A DNA stretch of 43,321 bases from DASWFI01 sp036394315 (GCA_036394315.1 DASWFI010000149.1:1-43321); one strand, 5' to 3'; shown: positions 20,819 through 29,558, numbered from the stretch's first letter. The notes: generated by a model from the letters alone, not told the origin. A program made the numbers and translations.

Positions 20819-21560
20819 TATTGTCACCCCTTCGGTGCGTCCAGAAATGCTTGAGATAGTAGCTAAGTGTCTCAAAAGACAAACATTTAAAGACTTTGAA
20901 TGGATCATTGTTGTCCCTCAGTATCTGTTTATGGAGGTAGATAGAATATATGAATATGAGTATATTGTTGTTGGGGAACCTTTAAAAAACGAGGGGGACT
21001 ACTACGGACTTAACAAGGCATGGAATCAAGGATTTAGATATGCTCAGGGAGAGCTTATTGTCTCTCTTACTGATGGCTTATGGTTTCCTCCGGATCTTTT
21101 AGAGAGACTCTGGAGTCATTATGAAACCAACCCTAAATCAGTCGTTGGTTTACTTGGCAATCAATACGATCAAGTGCTAAATGGAAAGCCTGAGCATATG
21201 GTATGGCAGGATCCGCGTAAGCGTACAGACATGGGAGCATATTACGAAACTTTAGCAAGTGAAATAGAATGGTGTATCGCTTCTTTTCCCCGTCAGGCTA
21301 TCTATGACGTTGGGGGTATGCCTGAAAACTATGATAAAGGAGCGGCTTTGAGTGAAAAAATTACTAATCTCCGGTTCGAGAAAGCTGGATATAAACTGTA
21401 TCTTGATCAAAGCTTAGAATATCGGGCTATTTCCCACCCAAGATTGTCATCTGAATGGGACGACAAGTATAAAATAGCTATTGAACTTTACCAGCAGGAC
21501 GCAAAGGATATCCTAAACGGTAAAAACCTTAAGCTTGACTATATAGCTGAAAAAGAGTAA
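20811..21560 (+). CDS. glycosyltransferase, family 2 (GT-A)
   Basis: 249 residues. ISIVTPSVRPEMLEIVAKCL, FKDFEWIIVVPQ, YGLNKAWNQGFRYAQGELIV and SLTDGLWFPPDLLERL (acidic metal site) are family 2 features; IEWCIASFPRQAIYDVGGMPE is the acceptor-side loop. Last gene of the sugar island. The promoter of the next leader begins inside its 3' end (TTGACT 21535-21540). Confidence 0.82.
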   Translation: MISIVTPSVRPEMLEIVAKCLKRQTFKDFEWIIVVPQYLFMEVDRIYEYEYIVVGEPLKNEGDYYGLNKAWNQGFRYAQGELIVSLTDGLWFPPDLLERLWSHYETNPKSVVGLLGNQYDQVLNGKPEHMVWQDPRKRTDMGAYYETLASEIEWCIASFPRQAIYDVGGMPENYDKGAALSEKITNLRFEKAGYKLYLDQSLEYRAISHPRLSSEWDDKYKIAIELYQQDAKDILNGKNLKLDYIAEKE

Positions 21561-21613
21561 AAAGAGAGTGGTATTGTAGAACAAGCCGTCTTAATTGGTG
21601 GCTTTTATTATTT
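21535..21613 (+). promoter_or_regulatory. promoter plus terminator-like hairpin leader A
   Basis: TTGACT (21535-21540), 17-base spacer, TAAAAA (21558-21563). The predicted RNA starts near GTATTGTAGAAC, followed by a hairpin AAGCCGTC (21583-21590) and GGTGGCTT (21597-21604), loop TTAATT, then a U-rich run to 21613 and the ATG at 21614. There is no Shine-Dalgarno site. Same layout as leaders at 25420 and 32231. Confidence 0.55.
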
Positions 21614-21994
21614 ATGACAGACGAACAACAAATAGAACAAGCTGAAGTAAAATCTGAAGCTAAAGAGGAAGTAAAAGAAGAAGCTTTTACTAATAGACAA
21701 GAAGTATTAACCCCTTTAGACGATATCAACTATCACCGAATGGCAGATACGCTTGATATTGATTACTCAGATCGTAAAATACCTCATATTCAGGAGAAAA
21801 TAGCTTTTCTGACTGATTGGGCAAAACAGGAGACTAAAAGCGATGATCGTTTAACACAGGCTCTTGCAATTAAAGATCTTTGTAAACGCTTAGGATTAAA
21901 TATTACAGGTAAAGAGATGGTAACAAAACTTTATAAATGGTCGTACTTAGATCTACAACGTAGAAGAATTGAATTACAACAACAACTTATATGA
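21614..21994 (+). CDS. hypothetical tail-region protein
   Basis: 126 residues starting at ATG 21614 directly after leader A. Acidic N-terminus (TDEQQIEQAEVKSEAKEEVK), then a helical domain (IPHIQEKIAFLTDWAKQETK; LTQALAIKDLCKRLGLNITG; WSYLDLQRRRIELQQQL). No family recognised. Coupled to the next gene by overlap. Possibly a tail assembly or chaperone protein by place. Confidence 0.5.
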   Translation: MTDEQQIEQAEVKSEAKEEVKEEAFTNRQEVLTPLDDINYHRMADTLDIDYSDRKIPHIQEKIAFLTDWAKQETKSDDRLTQALAIKDLCKRLGLNITGKEMVTKLYKWSYLDLQRRRIELQQQLI

Positions 21995-22308
21995 GTTCAA
22001 AGCATTCAGGAAATATCCAGCCCAGTATAGATTACGAAGAGCATAAGATGCCTTTTGGTGAAAATTCAATTGCAGCTAAGTCTGTAGTGCAGTACGTGCC
22101 TTCTGGAACACTTTCACAGAAAAGACTTGATTATGGTTCTCGTACCGATGCAAACCCTATTTATGTGGGTTACAATATCATGGGGGCGACAACAAGCAAT
22201 ACGAATTGGTTATTACAAGCGCTAACTTATGATTCTTCCAATAGAGTAATTTTAGTTCAAATAGCAACAGATGCGTGGGACAATAGAACAACAACCACGT
22301 ATTCATAA
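21991..22308 (+). CDS. hypothetical structural-type protein
   Basis: 105 residues, ATGA-coupled. Beta-rich with Ser/Thr/Asn content (VVQYVPSGTLSQKRLDYGSR; YVGYNIMGATTSNTNWLLQA), typical of small virion or fibre-associated proteins. No family recognised. TAATG overlap with the next gene. Confidence 0.5.
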   Translation: MSSKHSGNIQPSIDYEEHKMPFGENSIAAKSVVQYVPSGTLSQKRLDYGSRTDANPIYVGYNIMGATTSNTNWLLQALTYDSSNRVILVQIATDAWDNRTTTTYS

Positions 22309-22667
22309 TGGCTTATGTATTTAATTGGGCAACGGGAGAGTTTGATGAAATTACTGTTACCATTGGCGTTCCTGCTCCACAGTTCACCTTAGACGGAGAA
22401 GCAGAAGCGCCAATGGTGGCGGTAACCAATGGCTTATATTCAAAACTCTTAGGAGCATTCTATTATGGATTTAATACGGGAAGTAGTGGCGGTGGAGGCG
22501 GAGGTCGTAAGATTTTGAAGGGACAGCCTATTCCAATAGGCATGGGCTTAACCTTTTTATACGCTCAGGATATTACGATTTTAGTACCCCCAGTAAATAT
22601 AAAACGGGGACAGCCGATACCAATCGGGATGGGAATGACTATGACATACGCAAATGATGTAACATAA
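22308..22667 (+). CDS. structural-type protein with duplicated QPIPIGMG module
   Basis: 119 residues. After a beta-rich first half there is a SSGGGGGGRK linker, then two copies of a 20-residue unit, KGQPIPIGMGLTFLYAQDIT and RGQPIPIGMGMTMTYANDVT, separated by ILVPPVNI. The Gly linker and repeated module suggest a virion-surface or fibre-tip protein with two identical binding or trimer-forming units. No family recognised. Confidence 0.55.
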   Translation: MAYVFNWATGEFDEITVTIGVPAPQFTLDGEAEAPMVAVTNGLYSKLLGAFYYGFNTGSSGGGGGGRKILKGQPIPIGMGLTFLYAQDITILVPPVNIKRGQPIPIGMGMTMTYANDVT

Positions 22668-22688
22668 TCTAGAGAGGAGGGATGTAAA

Positions 22689-24134
22689 ATTCCATTAAAT
22701 ATATCAGTTGGAAGTGGAGCTACTGTAGCAACAGAACAGATTGCTAGTCTTCACTATGGTTATAATAAGATAGTTGATGGTTCTTCCGGGGCTACTGTTG
22801 GGATGATTGTTGATTCAGGAGCTAATGCCTCTGGTGCTGCCCATGTTTTCTTGCGGGGAAATGTGACGATTAGTCCCGTTGATCCTAAGATCTTTATCGG
22901 ACTCATAACAGTTGGTAATACACCAAGTGTTTCCCCAGTAGGAAATGTGACCTTATCTGATCCTAAAACCTTCATTGGTTCTGTTTCCGTTGGAGGTATT
23001 GTAGATTCTAAAGGGTTTATTGGACTTGTAACCATTGGCGGGATTAGTCAAATAACTCTCTCAGATCCCAAAGGCTTTATAGGCTTAGTCTCAATTGCCC
23101 AGCCAATTTCAACCACGTTTAGTGGTAATGTTACCTTAGATGCCGGATCTAAAACAGGAATTACCGGTAACGTAACGCTTTCAGACCCTAAGACATTTAT
23201 TGGATCCGTATCAGTCGGGGGTATCGTTGACAGCAAGGGGTTTATAGGATTGGTTACAATTGGTGGAGGGACAGCTTGGGCAGATCCTAAGGGATATATT
23301 GGGCTTGTTACTATTACTGGTGCGTTAAATCAGGCGGCGGGTAACGTAACGCTTGATCCGGGGTCATTTACTGGCATTAAGGGACTAGTAACGCTTGCCG
23401 ATTCAAAAACCTTTATCGGGTTAGTGACGGTTGGAGGCATAGGAACTGTTACCCTCGCTGATCCTAAAGGTTTTATTGGGCTAACAACTACAGTTGCTGC
23501 CGATCCTAAAGGATGGATTGGACTTGTTACCGTTAGTTCACTTGTTTCTTCTGCCACGATCTTTGCTGTTGTAAATACGGGCGCAGCATCTGACCCAAAA
23601 ACTTTTATAGGTTTAGTAACCGTTGGCGGCATATCAACCCTTACCTTAGCAGATCCCAAAGGCTTTATAGGTTTAACTACGGCGGTAAACGGTCAGGCAT
23701 GGCCAGATCCTAAAACGTATATTGGATTAGTTACCGTAGGCGGTATCGGTACGGTTACCCTTTCTGATCCAAAGGGGTTTATTGGACTCGTAACCACAGT
23801 TCCCACTTTCTCTTCCGGTTACACTTCGCTAGCTACAATTATTTCAGCAGTAGGAGTAGCGACAATTGTAATCCCTCCCTCAGGACAGAAAATATTTGTT
23901 AAGACTCTTCATGTTTCTTCTCTTGGAAGAGGAGAAATTGGATTCTATCGGGCAAATATAGCTACCGCTACAGCTGCAGTTATTCCTTTTACTTCCCTTT
24001 CAACCACGGGCGGGTTTATAGAATTTTTTGGGGAGAGTGGTTCTCAATGGGGACTTGCTGATGATGGGTTAACCGCAGTTATAAATGGTTCAACAGCAAC
24101 TGTTAGTATAGGGTTAAATGTGAGGTTTGCTTAA
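22689..24134 (+). CDS. fibre-like protein with about 14 DPK(G/T)FIGLVTVGG repeats
   Basis: 482 residues if started at the ATT of 22689; the first in-frame ATG is at 22803 but protein-like sequence (PLNISVGSGATVATEQIASL) extends upstream of it, and GAGGAGGG (22673-22681) fits ATT best. In the ATT reading an out-of-frame ATGTAA start-stop lies between site and start. The body carries about 14 units of consensus D-P-K-(G/T)-F-I-G-L-V-T-(V/I)-G-G, likely beta-hairpins of a repetitive fibre shaft, then an Ala/Thr/Ser-rich C-terminal domain with PSGQKIFVKTLHVSS and a beta-sandwich look. Probable virion fibre or adhesin. Confidence 0.65.
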   Translation: MPLNISVGSGATVATEQIASLHYGYNKIVDGSSGATVGMIVDSGANASGAAHVFLRGNVTISPVDPKIFIGLITVGNTPSVSPVGNVTLSDPKTFIGSVSVGGIVDSKGFIGLVTIGGISQITLSDPKGFIGLVSIAQPISTTFSGNVTLDAGSKTGITGNVTLSDPKTFIGSVSVGGIVDSKGFIGLVTIGGGTAWADPKGYIGLVTITGALNQAAGNVTLDPGSFTGIKGLVTLADSKTFIGLVTVGGIGTVTLADPKGFIGLTTTVAADPKGWIGLVTVSSLVSSATIFAVVNTGAASDPKTFIGLVTVGGISTLTLADPKGFIGLTTAVNGQAWPDPKTYIGLVTVGGIGTVTLSDPKGFIGLVTTVPTFSSGYTSLATIISAVGVATIVIPPSGQKIFVKTLHVSSLGRGEIGFYRANIATATAAVIPFTSLSTTGGFIEFFGESGSQWGLADDGLTAVINGSTATVSIGLNVRFA

Positions 24135-24155
24135 TATGAAAGGAGGTTGTTTAAT

Positions 24156-25418
24156 ATCGCAAGGATTTGGCAATCAGGATTTGAATTAAATAGTACAGCG
24201 GCGGACGTTGAATGGACAACTATTACCAATGCTTCTATCCAAACGTCAACAGTAAGGACAGGGGTTTACGCATTAACAACAAATGGTTTAGTAGCTTCAA
24301 CAGCTAGAGGAGCTAATTTTCAATTTAGTGCGAGCATTACAAATGGTCCAATTTTTGGTCGAGTCTATTTTAGATATTCAACTCTTCCTGATGCTACAAC
24401 GGGAATTTTTGGTTTGGTTGATGGATCGTTGGCAAATGGGGCTTCAACTACTATGATTAAATTACAAACAAATGGGTCTCTTATTCTTGTTTATGAAAGC
24501 AGTAGCATCGGTGTTACGCAAATAGGTTCTGCGTCTTCAGTTTTAGCGGCAAACACATGGTATTCTTTAGAAATTAAATTTGATGGCACAGGAGGTGCGG
24601 GAGCAACCATTATTGAAGGAAGACTTAGTAATTCAGTTTTTGCTACAGCTTCAAACATAACTGTTTTTGGCGGTGATGCTCCTAACTCGCTTTCTATAGG
24701 GGGAAATTTAGACGTAAGTAACGATATTGCGACAGCGGGAGTATTCTTTTTTGATGATATAGCTATTAATGATTCAACGGGGGCAAATCAAACTTCCTAC
24801 CCAGGAGCTGGACAGATTGTTCATCTTCAGCCTAATGCTGCAGGAGATAATAATTCATTTACTGTAGCAGTCGGTGGAACAGCAGGAGCGGCAAACAATT
24901 ATACTCGGGTAAAAGAAGTAACGCCTGATGATGCCACTTCATATAATGGAGGGGTACTTAATACCGATATTGATGATTTTAAAATGACTGCAACTCCTTC
25001 CTCTATTGGATCGGGCGATACGATTAATGTTGTTATGGTTGGCGTAAGATATAATGCAGCGGTAGCTGCTTCAGAAGCATCATTCAAAGTACGTATTAAA
25101 AAAGTTACAGGTGGTACAGTTTCTTCAAGTGTTGCTATTACTCCTAATCAAACTGCATGGAGTACAAATGCAAATGCTGCACCAAGAAATTATCCTCTTA
25201 TTACATATCAAAATCCTGATGCCGCAGCTTGGACTAAGGCATTGTTGGATACGGCACAGGTTGGCTATAATATTTCAACAACTAACACAAATGCAGCAGA
25301 TATTTCAACGGTTTGGGTATCAGTTGATTCAACACCGGTTGTAGCGAGCACTGGTGGTCCTGCAGGAATTGGTAAATGGTTAGAAGGCGGTATTAAAGGT
25401 CCTGAAAATTTCTTTTAG
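24156..25418 (+). CDS. lectin-like tail protein, apparent AUC start
   Basis: 420 residues. The best reading begins ARIWQSGFELNSTAADVEWT, the usual N-terminus (normally MARIW...) of a common phage protein. The codon before ALA is ATC (24156), 9 bases after AGGAGG; the upstream TTG at 24147 touches the ribosome binding site and is unlikely. The N-terminal 200 residues look like a LamG/concanavalin-type jelly roll (NTWYSLEIKFDG; VFFFDDIAIND), the C-terminal half a second beta domain (DDATSYNGGVLNTDIDDFKM). Probably binds glycans on the host surface as a fibre or appendage. Confidence 0.65.
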   Translation: MARIWQSGFELNSTAADVEWTTITNASIQTSTVRTGVYALTTNGLVASTARGANFQFSASITNGPIFGRVYFRYSTLPDATTGIFGLVDGSLANGASTTMIKLQTNGSLILVYESSSIGVTQIGSASSVLAANTWYSLEIKFDGTGGAGATIIEGRLSNSVFATASNITVFGGDAPNSLSIGGNLDVSNDIATAGVFFFDDIAINDSTGANQTSYPGAGQIVHLQPNAAGDNNSFTVAVGGTAGAANNYTRVKEVTPDDATSYNGGVLNTDIDDFKMTATPSSIGSGDTINVVMVGVRYNAAVAASEASFKVRIKKVTGGTVSSSVAITPNQTAWSTNANAAPRNYPLITYQNPDAAAWTKALLDTAQVGYNISTTNTNAADISTVWVSVDSTPVVASTGGPAGIGKWLEGGIKGPENFF

Positions 25419-25419
25419 A

Positions 25420-25499
25420 TTGACAGGAATTAAAAAGTAGAGTATAAATAACTTGGTATTTGAGAAGAAGCCACACAAATTGTGTGGCTATTTTATTTT
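25420..25499 (+). promoter_or_regulatory. promoter plus terminator-like hairpin leader B
   Basis: TTGACA (25420-25425), exact 17-base spacer, TATAAA (25443-25448): a near-consensus sigma70 promoter. The predicted RNA begins near GGTATTTGAGAAGAAGCC, followed by a hairpin AGCCACAC with GTGTGGCT (25470-25490 region), U-rich TATTTTATTTT, then ATG 25500. No Shine-Dalgarno site. Resembles leaders A and C in the purine-rich 5' stretch, hairpin and U-run next to AUG. Confidence 0.68.
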
Positions 25500-25796
25500 A
25501 TGGCATTAACGTACTACCACCAAGCAAGAATAGAAGCATTAGCCCGCAAAGTGAGTGGTACTACCGCGCCTTTACGGATGAATGATATGGAACAGACACT
25601 TTTTTCCCAAACAGGAGGAATTAAACGTAAATCAGACGAGATCGCTTATTATGAGAATAAGAATACTGATGGAGCGACAGTTAATCGAAAACTCTCTGAC
25701 GCGGGGAGTACCTTCTGGGCAGCGAATGGCGCAGGCCCTTCAACAAGAGCAGATGAATTAGAACATACATTTTATGCAAATGGAACGTTTACCTAA
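25500..25796 (+). CDS. hypothetical tail-region protein
   Basis: 98 residues from ATG 25500, directly after leader B (the frame is open back to 25482 in the hairpin). MALTYYHQARIEALARKVSG, then TTAPLRMNDMEQTLFSQTGG and NGAGPSTRADELEHTFYANG. No family recognised. Ends 29 bases before the next gene. Confidence 0.5.
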   Translation: MALTYYHQARIEALARKVSGTTAPLRMNDMEQTLFSQTGGIKRKSDEIAYYENKNTDGATVNRKLSDAGSTFWAANGAGPSTRADELEHTFYANGTFT

Positions 25797-25824
25797 CATT
25801 TAGGAAAAGGTCGGGTGATACATT

Positions 25825-26214
25825 ATGGCAAATTTACCAAACTTAGCAGCAAGTCCAGGAGCAGATTTTACGTCTGATACGCGTATGATTGGTCTTGCGG
25901 GTAATGCAGGCTCATCAGTCGCACCTGGTGTAACTTTTAAGTCCAGCGCAACAGAAGGAGTCGCACTAAGCGTGCAAGCACTGACTGTTGGCTCGCCAAC
26001 GGTTGCTCTTCTCGCACTGGGACTTGGCTCAACAGCTTCAGCACCAGCTTTCCAGCTTCTTGGACAGAGCTTTGTTTCTTGTACCACTATTCTGTTTACG
26101 ACAGGAGCAGTTGTAGGAACAGGAGCAATTCGTGTTGCGTATCCCGATGGTGTAACGCTTGGATGGATTCCAGTATTACCTTCAGGATCAGTAACAGCAG
26201 CAGCTCGTGGCTGA
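25825..26214 (+). CDS. hypothetical Ala/Ser/Gly-rich structural protein
   Basis: 129 residues, ATG 25825 with AAAAGGTCGGGTG upstream. Small residues and short hydrophobic strands dominate (TVGSPTVALLALGLGSTAS; LFTTGAVVGTGAIRVAYPDG). Looks like a beta-rich virion decoration or fibre-associated protein. No family recognised. Confidence 0.55.
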   Translation: MANLPNLAASPGADFTSDTRMIGLAGNAGSSVAPGVTFKSSATEGVALSVQALTVGSPTVALLALGLGSTASAPAFQLLGQSFVSCTTILFTTGAVVGTGAIRVAYPDGVTLGWIPVLPSGSVTAAARG

Positions 26215-26272
26215 TCTTGCTTATCGCTTTCAGCCCTTCATACCCATACGTGGAGGGTTGATTGAGGTAATT

Positions 26273-27019
26273 ATGTCAGTCATCAGCGTAGACGAAATCC
26301 AAAGTCGCATAGCTGCGTTAGCAGATCAAGACCCCGTAACTTCTGATATTTCAAGTACGGATTATGCTTTGCGACTAAAATTTATCAATATGGCCATGAC
26401 TGAGTGGCAGGAGGCGTATGATTGGCAAGTTTTATACAATGAATATTCTGTTCTTGTTTCAACCTCAACAGGAAACGCTTCAATTGCTCTGCCTCTGGAT
26501 TTTCGAAAAATAGCTTCATTCCCCCTTATTGTATGGGATGGGTCAACAACTGATCGTTTTCCCGAAGTCAGACCGCAGGAAAAGTCTCAATTTTCCTTAA
26601 CTAATCGGGGAGGGAATACGGGTGGTATAAGCAGTCCTGATCGATGGGTTGAAGTATGGGGAAATCCAAGGGCAAACTATACAATGTTTATTCACGCGCC
26701 TACGTTAGCAAGCGGCGCGTCAGTTCTTGTGCCTTACTACCGATCTTTTCAATCGCTTGCATCCCCTGCAGATATTTGTGAGATCCCTAACCCTATGTAT
26801 GTCATTAAGCGTTCTTTGGCTTACTTATGGGAAGTGCGACAGGATGACAGATTTCCTGAAATGAAGTCGGAATCAGAACGCATCTTAGGACAAATGATTG
26901 ATTATGAGAATACCTTTAGTGAAGCAAGTACCTATGATCGGGTAAAAACAATTGAACAGACACGTTTTGGAGATTTTCGTTGGGGCGATTCGACTGACGG
27001 ACAACCTTGGATAGCTTAA
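26273..27019 (+). CDS. putative head-tail adaptor / tail tubular protein
   Basis: 248 residues from ATG 26273 (GATTGAGGTAATT upstream; the frame is open to a GTG at 26207 but no site precedes it). SVISVDEIQSRIAALADQDP then LKFINMAMTEWQEAYDWQVL, a helical bundle, and a beta part GNASIALPLDFRKIASFPLI, followed by a C-terminal helix (MIDYENTFSEASTYDR). The layout matches podovirus adaptor-type proteins (T7 gp11, P22 gp4) that sit between portal and tail. Placement just before the stabilisation-type protein supports this. Confidence 0.6.
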   Translation: MSVISVDEIQSRIAALADQDPVTSDISSTDYALRLKFINMAMTEWQEAYDWQVLYNEYSVLVSTSTGNASIALPLDFRKIASFPLIVWDGSTTDRFPEVRPQEKSQFSLTNRGGNTGGISSPDRWVEVWGNPRANYTMFIHAPTLASGASVLVPYYRSFQSLASPADICEIPNPMYVIKRSLAYLWEVRQDDRFPEMKSESERILGQMIDYENTFSEASTYDRVKTIEQTRFGDFRWGDSTDGQPWIA

Positions 27020-27025
27020 GTATGT

Positions 27026-29041
27026 ATGATAGTTTTACCACCAGTAACTTACAAACCAAAAAAGTTAATTCCATTTAACTGGACAACCTTTGTTGGTGGA
27101 TTAAATAAGCTATTACGGGAAAATGAAATTGCAGACAATGAACTTGCACAAGCCGATGATTTATACCTTATTGGGCGGGGAGTCCCAACGAAACGATGGG
27201 GAACCTCCTTGTATTATCAGGCAGGAGCGGCCACCGGAGCAGTCCGCGGACTCAGGGGATTTTATAAATCAGACGGGACAAATGAATTACTCGGCTTTAC
27301 TGACGCAGGGTATTTGACCAAAAAATCAGGAGCCAGCTATAGCACTTTAACAGGCGTATCATGGGCCAGCGGAAATAATATGTATATGGCTCAATTAAAT
27401 AACACCATGTATTTGGTTGACGGAGTCAGACCACTGGCGAAGTATTCCTCGCCAACTCTGGTAGGTTTCTCAACGATTGCTATTCCGGTAATTGTCTCAG
27501 CAACCAATCTCTCAGGAGCTTCAGGAACAACAAGTAAAGGATATCGGGTGAGCGCTATCTCACAAGTTGGGGAAACGCTTGCATCAACTGAGTTTATCCT
27601 TAACAATCAGCCAGCAGCACTGGGAGGAGTAGCGGGAGGGACAATTCGTTTAACGTGGACAGGGGTTTCAACGGCCTCTATCCTGCAGGGATTTAACGTC
27701 TACGGACGTGATCCGGGAAATGAGAAGTTTATTGCGGGAGTGGGGCCGCAGGCAACAACCTATGATGATACTGGTTTAGTAAATACGGCAGACTTTGTCT
27801 ATCCTCCAATAGTTGATTCAACAGGAGGCCCGACAGCCAAATATATCGTCAGACTGCAGGATAGACTAGTTATGGCAGGGATCGCAGGCAGTCCTTCTAT
27901 GGTTGTTATTTCAGGTCACGTACCCCTGCAGGAGCGGTACGACATTGCTAATGGGGGAAACTCGATTCTTATCGAACCGGACGCGGGAGACAATGTGACA
28001 GGACTTGCGGCATTTCGAGACAGAGTTGTCGTTTTTAAACAACGGAGTATCTGGCAGATTTTCTTAACTGAGATAACAGCGGGCAATTTCACAATTCTTG
28101 TACCAGTTGTGCAGTTAGTTACCGCATCGTATGGATGCGTAGCCCCCCGCTCAATTACCAGTGTTGAGAATGATATTTATTTCATGGCGCGGGATGGATT
28201 ATACAGCCTTGGATATCAGTTAGGATATCTCTCAGATTTACTTAGAGCCAATCCGTTATATTTAAAGATCAGGCCGTTCTTTGATAATTTAACAACAACG
28301 CAGAAACAAAATGCCTGCGCCGCGTATTACTTAAAAAAGTATATCATCGCGTTTCCAGGGCTGGGACAGGGAATGACCTATGACGTTGAAAGAAGCGCGT
28401 GGATGGGGCCATGGACGCGGGATGCAAATGTCTACGAGGTCTACACGGATAGTAATTCAGACCAGCATTTGCTTTATGGAGATGTCAATGATACAAATGT
28501 ACAGGAATATAATAAGACATTTCCTGATGATAACGGAGTGGCGATACAAACCATTCTTAGAACCCGCCAGGAGGATTTTGGAGACTGGTCGCTCTTTAAG
28601 AACATTAAAAATATCTTTGTGCAGTTTAGAAACATTACCGGATCTGTCGCGGTTTCTATCCGGCTGGAACAGCGAAGTGGCTCAACAGTAACAGCCAAAT
28701 CCTTTACCGTTACGCCAGTAACAGGAAATTCAGGCTGGGGGGCGGATATCTGGGGAACAGCAATCTGGGGAACTAGTCTAGTTGGAGGAGGAGGCATCAA
28801 CACTCAGCAAACAATCAAATGGAGAGAATTAAATATGATAGCCCGAATTATGCAAATAACAGTTACAACAACCACTAGCGCGGATAATTATGAACTTTTA
28901 GGTATTCGGGGGGATGCCAATATAATCGGGGGTGGAGTTAGACCCTCGCAATGGAAACAGGTCTTACTCCTCGTCCTATTAGCGAAGGCCATTGTCCCAC
29001 TCGTATTGTCTATGATAACTGGAGTGACAATGAATACATAA
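27026..29041 (+). CDS. tail stabilisation / tail tubular protein B-like protein
   Basis: 671 residues. KKLIPFNWTTFVGGLNKLLR, then blades of beta-propeller type with repeated short hydrophobic strands: YMAQLNNTMYLVDGVRPLAK, RLQDRLVMAG, FRDRVVVFKQRSIWQI, DIYFMARDGLYSLG. This is the layout of the podovirus tail stabilisation protein (P22 gp10, T7 gp12-like), which fits the podovirus portal and capsid types. The last 63 bases overlap the antisense HNH gene, and the last 25 residues (after VRPSQWK) look replaced. Confidence 0.68.
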   Translation: MIVLPPVTYKPKKLIPFNWTTFVGGLNKLLRENEIADNELAQADDLYLIGRGVPTKRWGTSLYYQAGAATGAVRGLRGFYKSDGTNELLGFTDAGYLTKKSGASYSTLTGVSWASGNNMYMAQLNNTMYLVDGVRPLAKYSSPTLVGFSTIAIPVIVSATNLSGASGTTSKGYRVSAISQVGETLASTEFILNNQPAALGGVAGGTIRLTWTGVSTASILQGFNVYGRDPGNEKFIAGVGPQATTYDDTGLVNTADFVYPPIVDSTGGPTAKYIVRLQDRLVMAGIAGSPSMVVISGHVPLQERYDIANGGNSILIEPDAGDNVTGLAAFRDRVVVFKQRSIWQIFLTEITAGNFTILVPVVQLVTASYGCVAPRSITSVENDIYFMARDGLYSLGYQLGYLSDLLRANPLYLKIRPFFDNLTTTQKQNACAAYYLKKYIIAFPGLGQGMTYDVERSAWMGPWTRDANVYEVYTDSNSDQHLLYGDVNDTNVQEYNKTFPDDNGVAIQTILRTRQEDFGDWSLFKNIKNIFVQFRNITGSVAVSIRLEQRSGSTVTAKSFTVTPVTGNSGWGADIWGTAIWGTSLVGGGGINTQQTIKWRELNMIARIMQITVTTTTSADNYELLGIRGDANIIGGGVRPSQWKQVLLLVLLAKAIVPLVLSMITGVTMNT

Positions 29042-29551
29042 AGTTATTAAATTTTTATAATCGTTATTTAATTTATTATGGTCAAGATGATGAACAACCA
29101 ATCTTTTATTTTTAACTCCACACCAATTACATTGGTGGTTATCTCGTGTCATAATTTTATCTTTAAGCATTTTATTGAATCGGCTATTGTATTGACTCAT
29201 GGATTCCGATTCCCCATGTTTAAAAGCTGGATTCAATTTACCTCGTCTTTGTTCAGAAAGTTTCATTTTAGTTTCTTCACTAGGAGATGCGTGAGGTACA
29301 CCTTTCATAGCAACCGTGTAACATTCTTTAGAACAGTATTTTCCTCTACCCTTAGCAACGCGGGAAGGAATAGTAGTAAGCGGTTTACTACATATCTTAC
29401 AAGGTTTCTGAAACTTATTAACTTTATTTCTATTGCCATAGTGACCAGTGCAGGCCAAAGAACAAAACTTCTGTTCTCGGTACTTGAATTTTACCTTAAA
29501 AGGCTTATCACACCATTTGCAAGTAAGTTCGATCAATGGAGTAGGTCGCAT
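28979..29551 (-). CDS. HNH endonuclease with two N-terminal zinc fingers
   Basis: 190 residues on the minus strand. CKWCDKPFKVKFKYREQKFC and CKICSKPLTTIPS...YCSKEC are two CxxC zinc units, a NUMOD3-like KMKLSEQRRGKLNPAFKHGE follows, then the HNH core CNWCGVKNKRLVVHHLDHNK and LITLCIHCHSSYH. Inserted antisense at the 3' end of the tail stabilisation gene, with its own promoter and predicted leaderless start. Mobile by family; target is likely the tail gene region. Confidence 0.85.
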   Translation of the reverse strand: MRPTPLIELTCKWCDKPFKVKFKYREQKFCSLACTGHYGNRNKVNKFQKPCKICSKPLTTIPSRVAKGRGKYCSKECYTVAMKGVPHASPSEETKMKLSEQRRGKLNPAFKHGESESMSQYNSRFNKMLKDKIMTRDNHQCNWCGVKNKRLVVHHLDHNKLNNDYKNLITLCIHCHSSYHRQYEWDNGLR

Positions 29552-29558
29552 ACTAGCA

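Noticed and set aside
22803..23236. Minus-strand ORFs in the repeat gene
   Set aside because: They mirror the repeated + strand codons and carry no protein-like features of their own.
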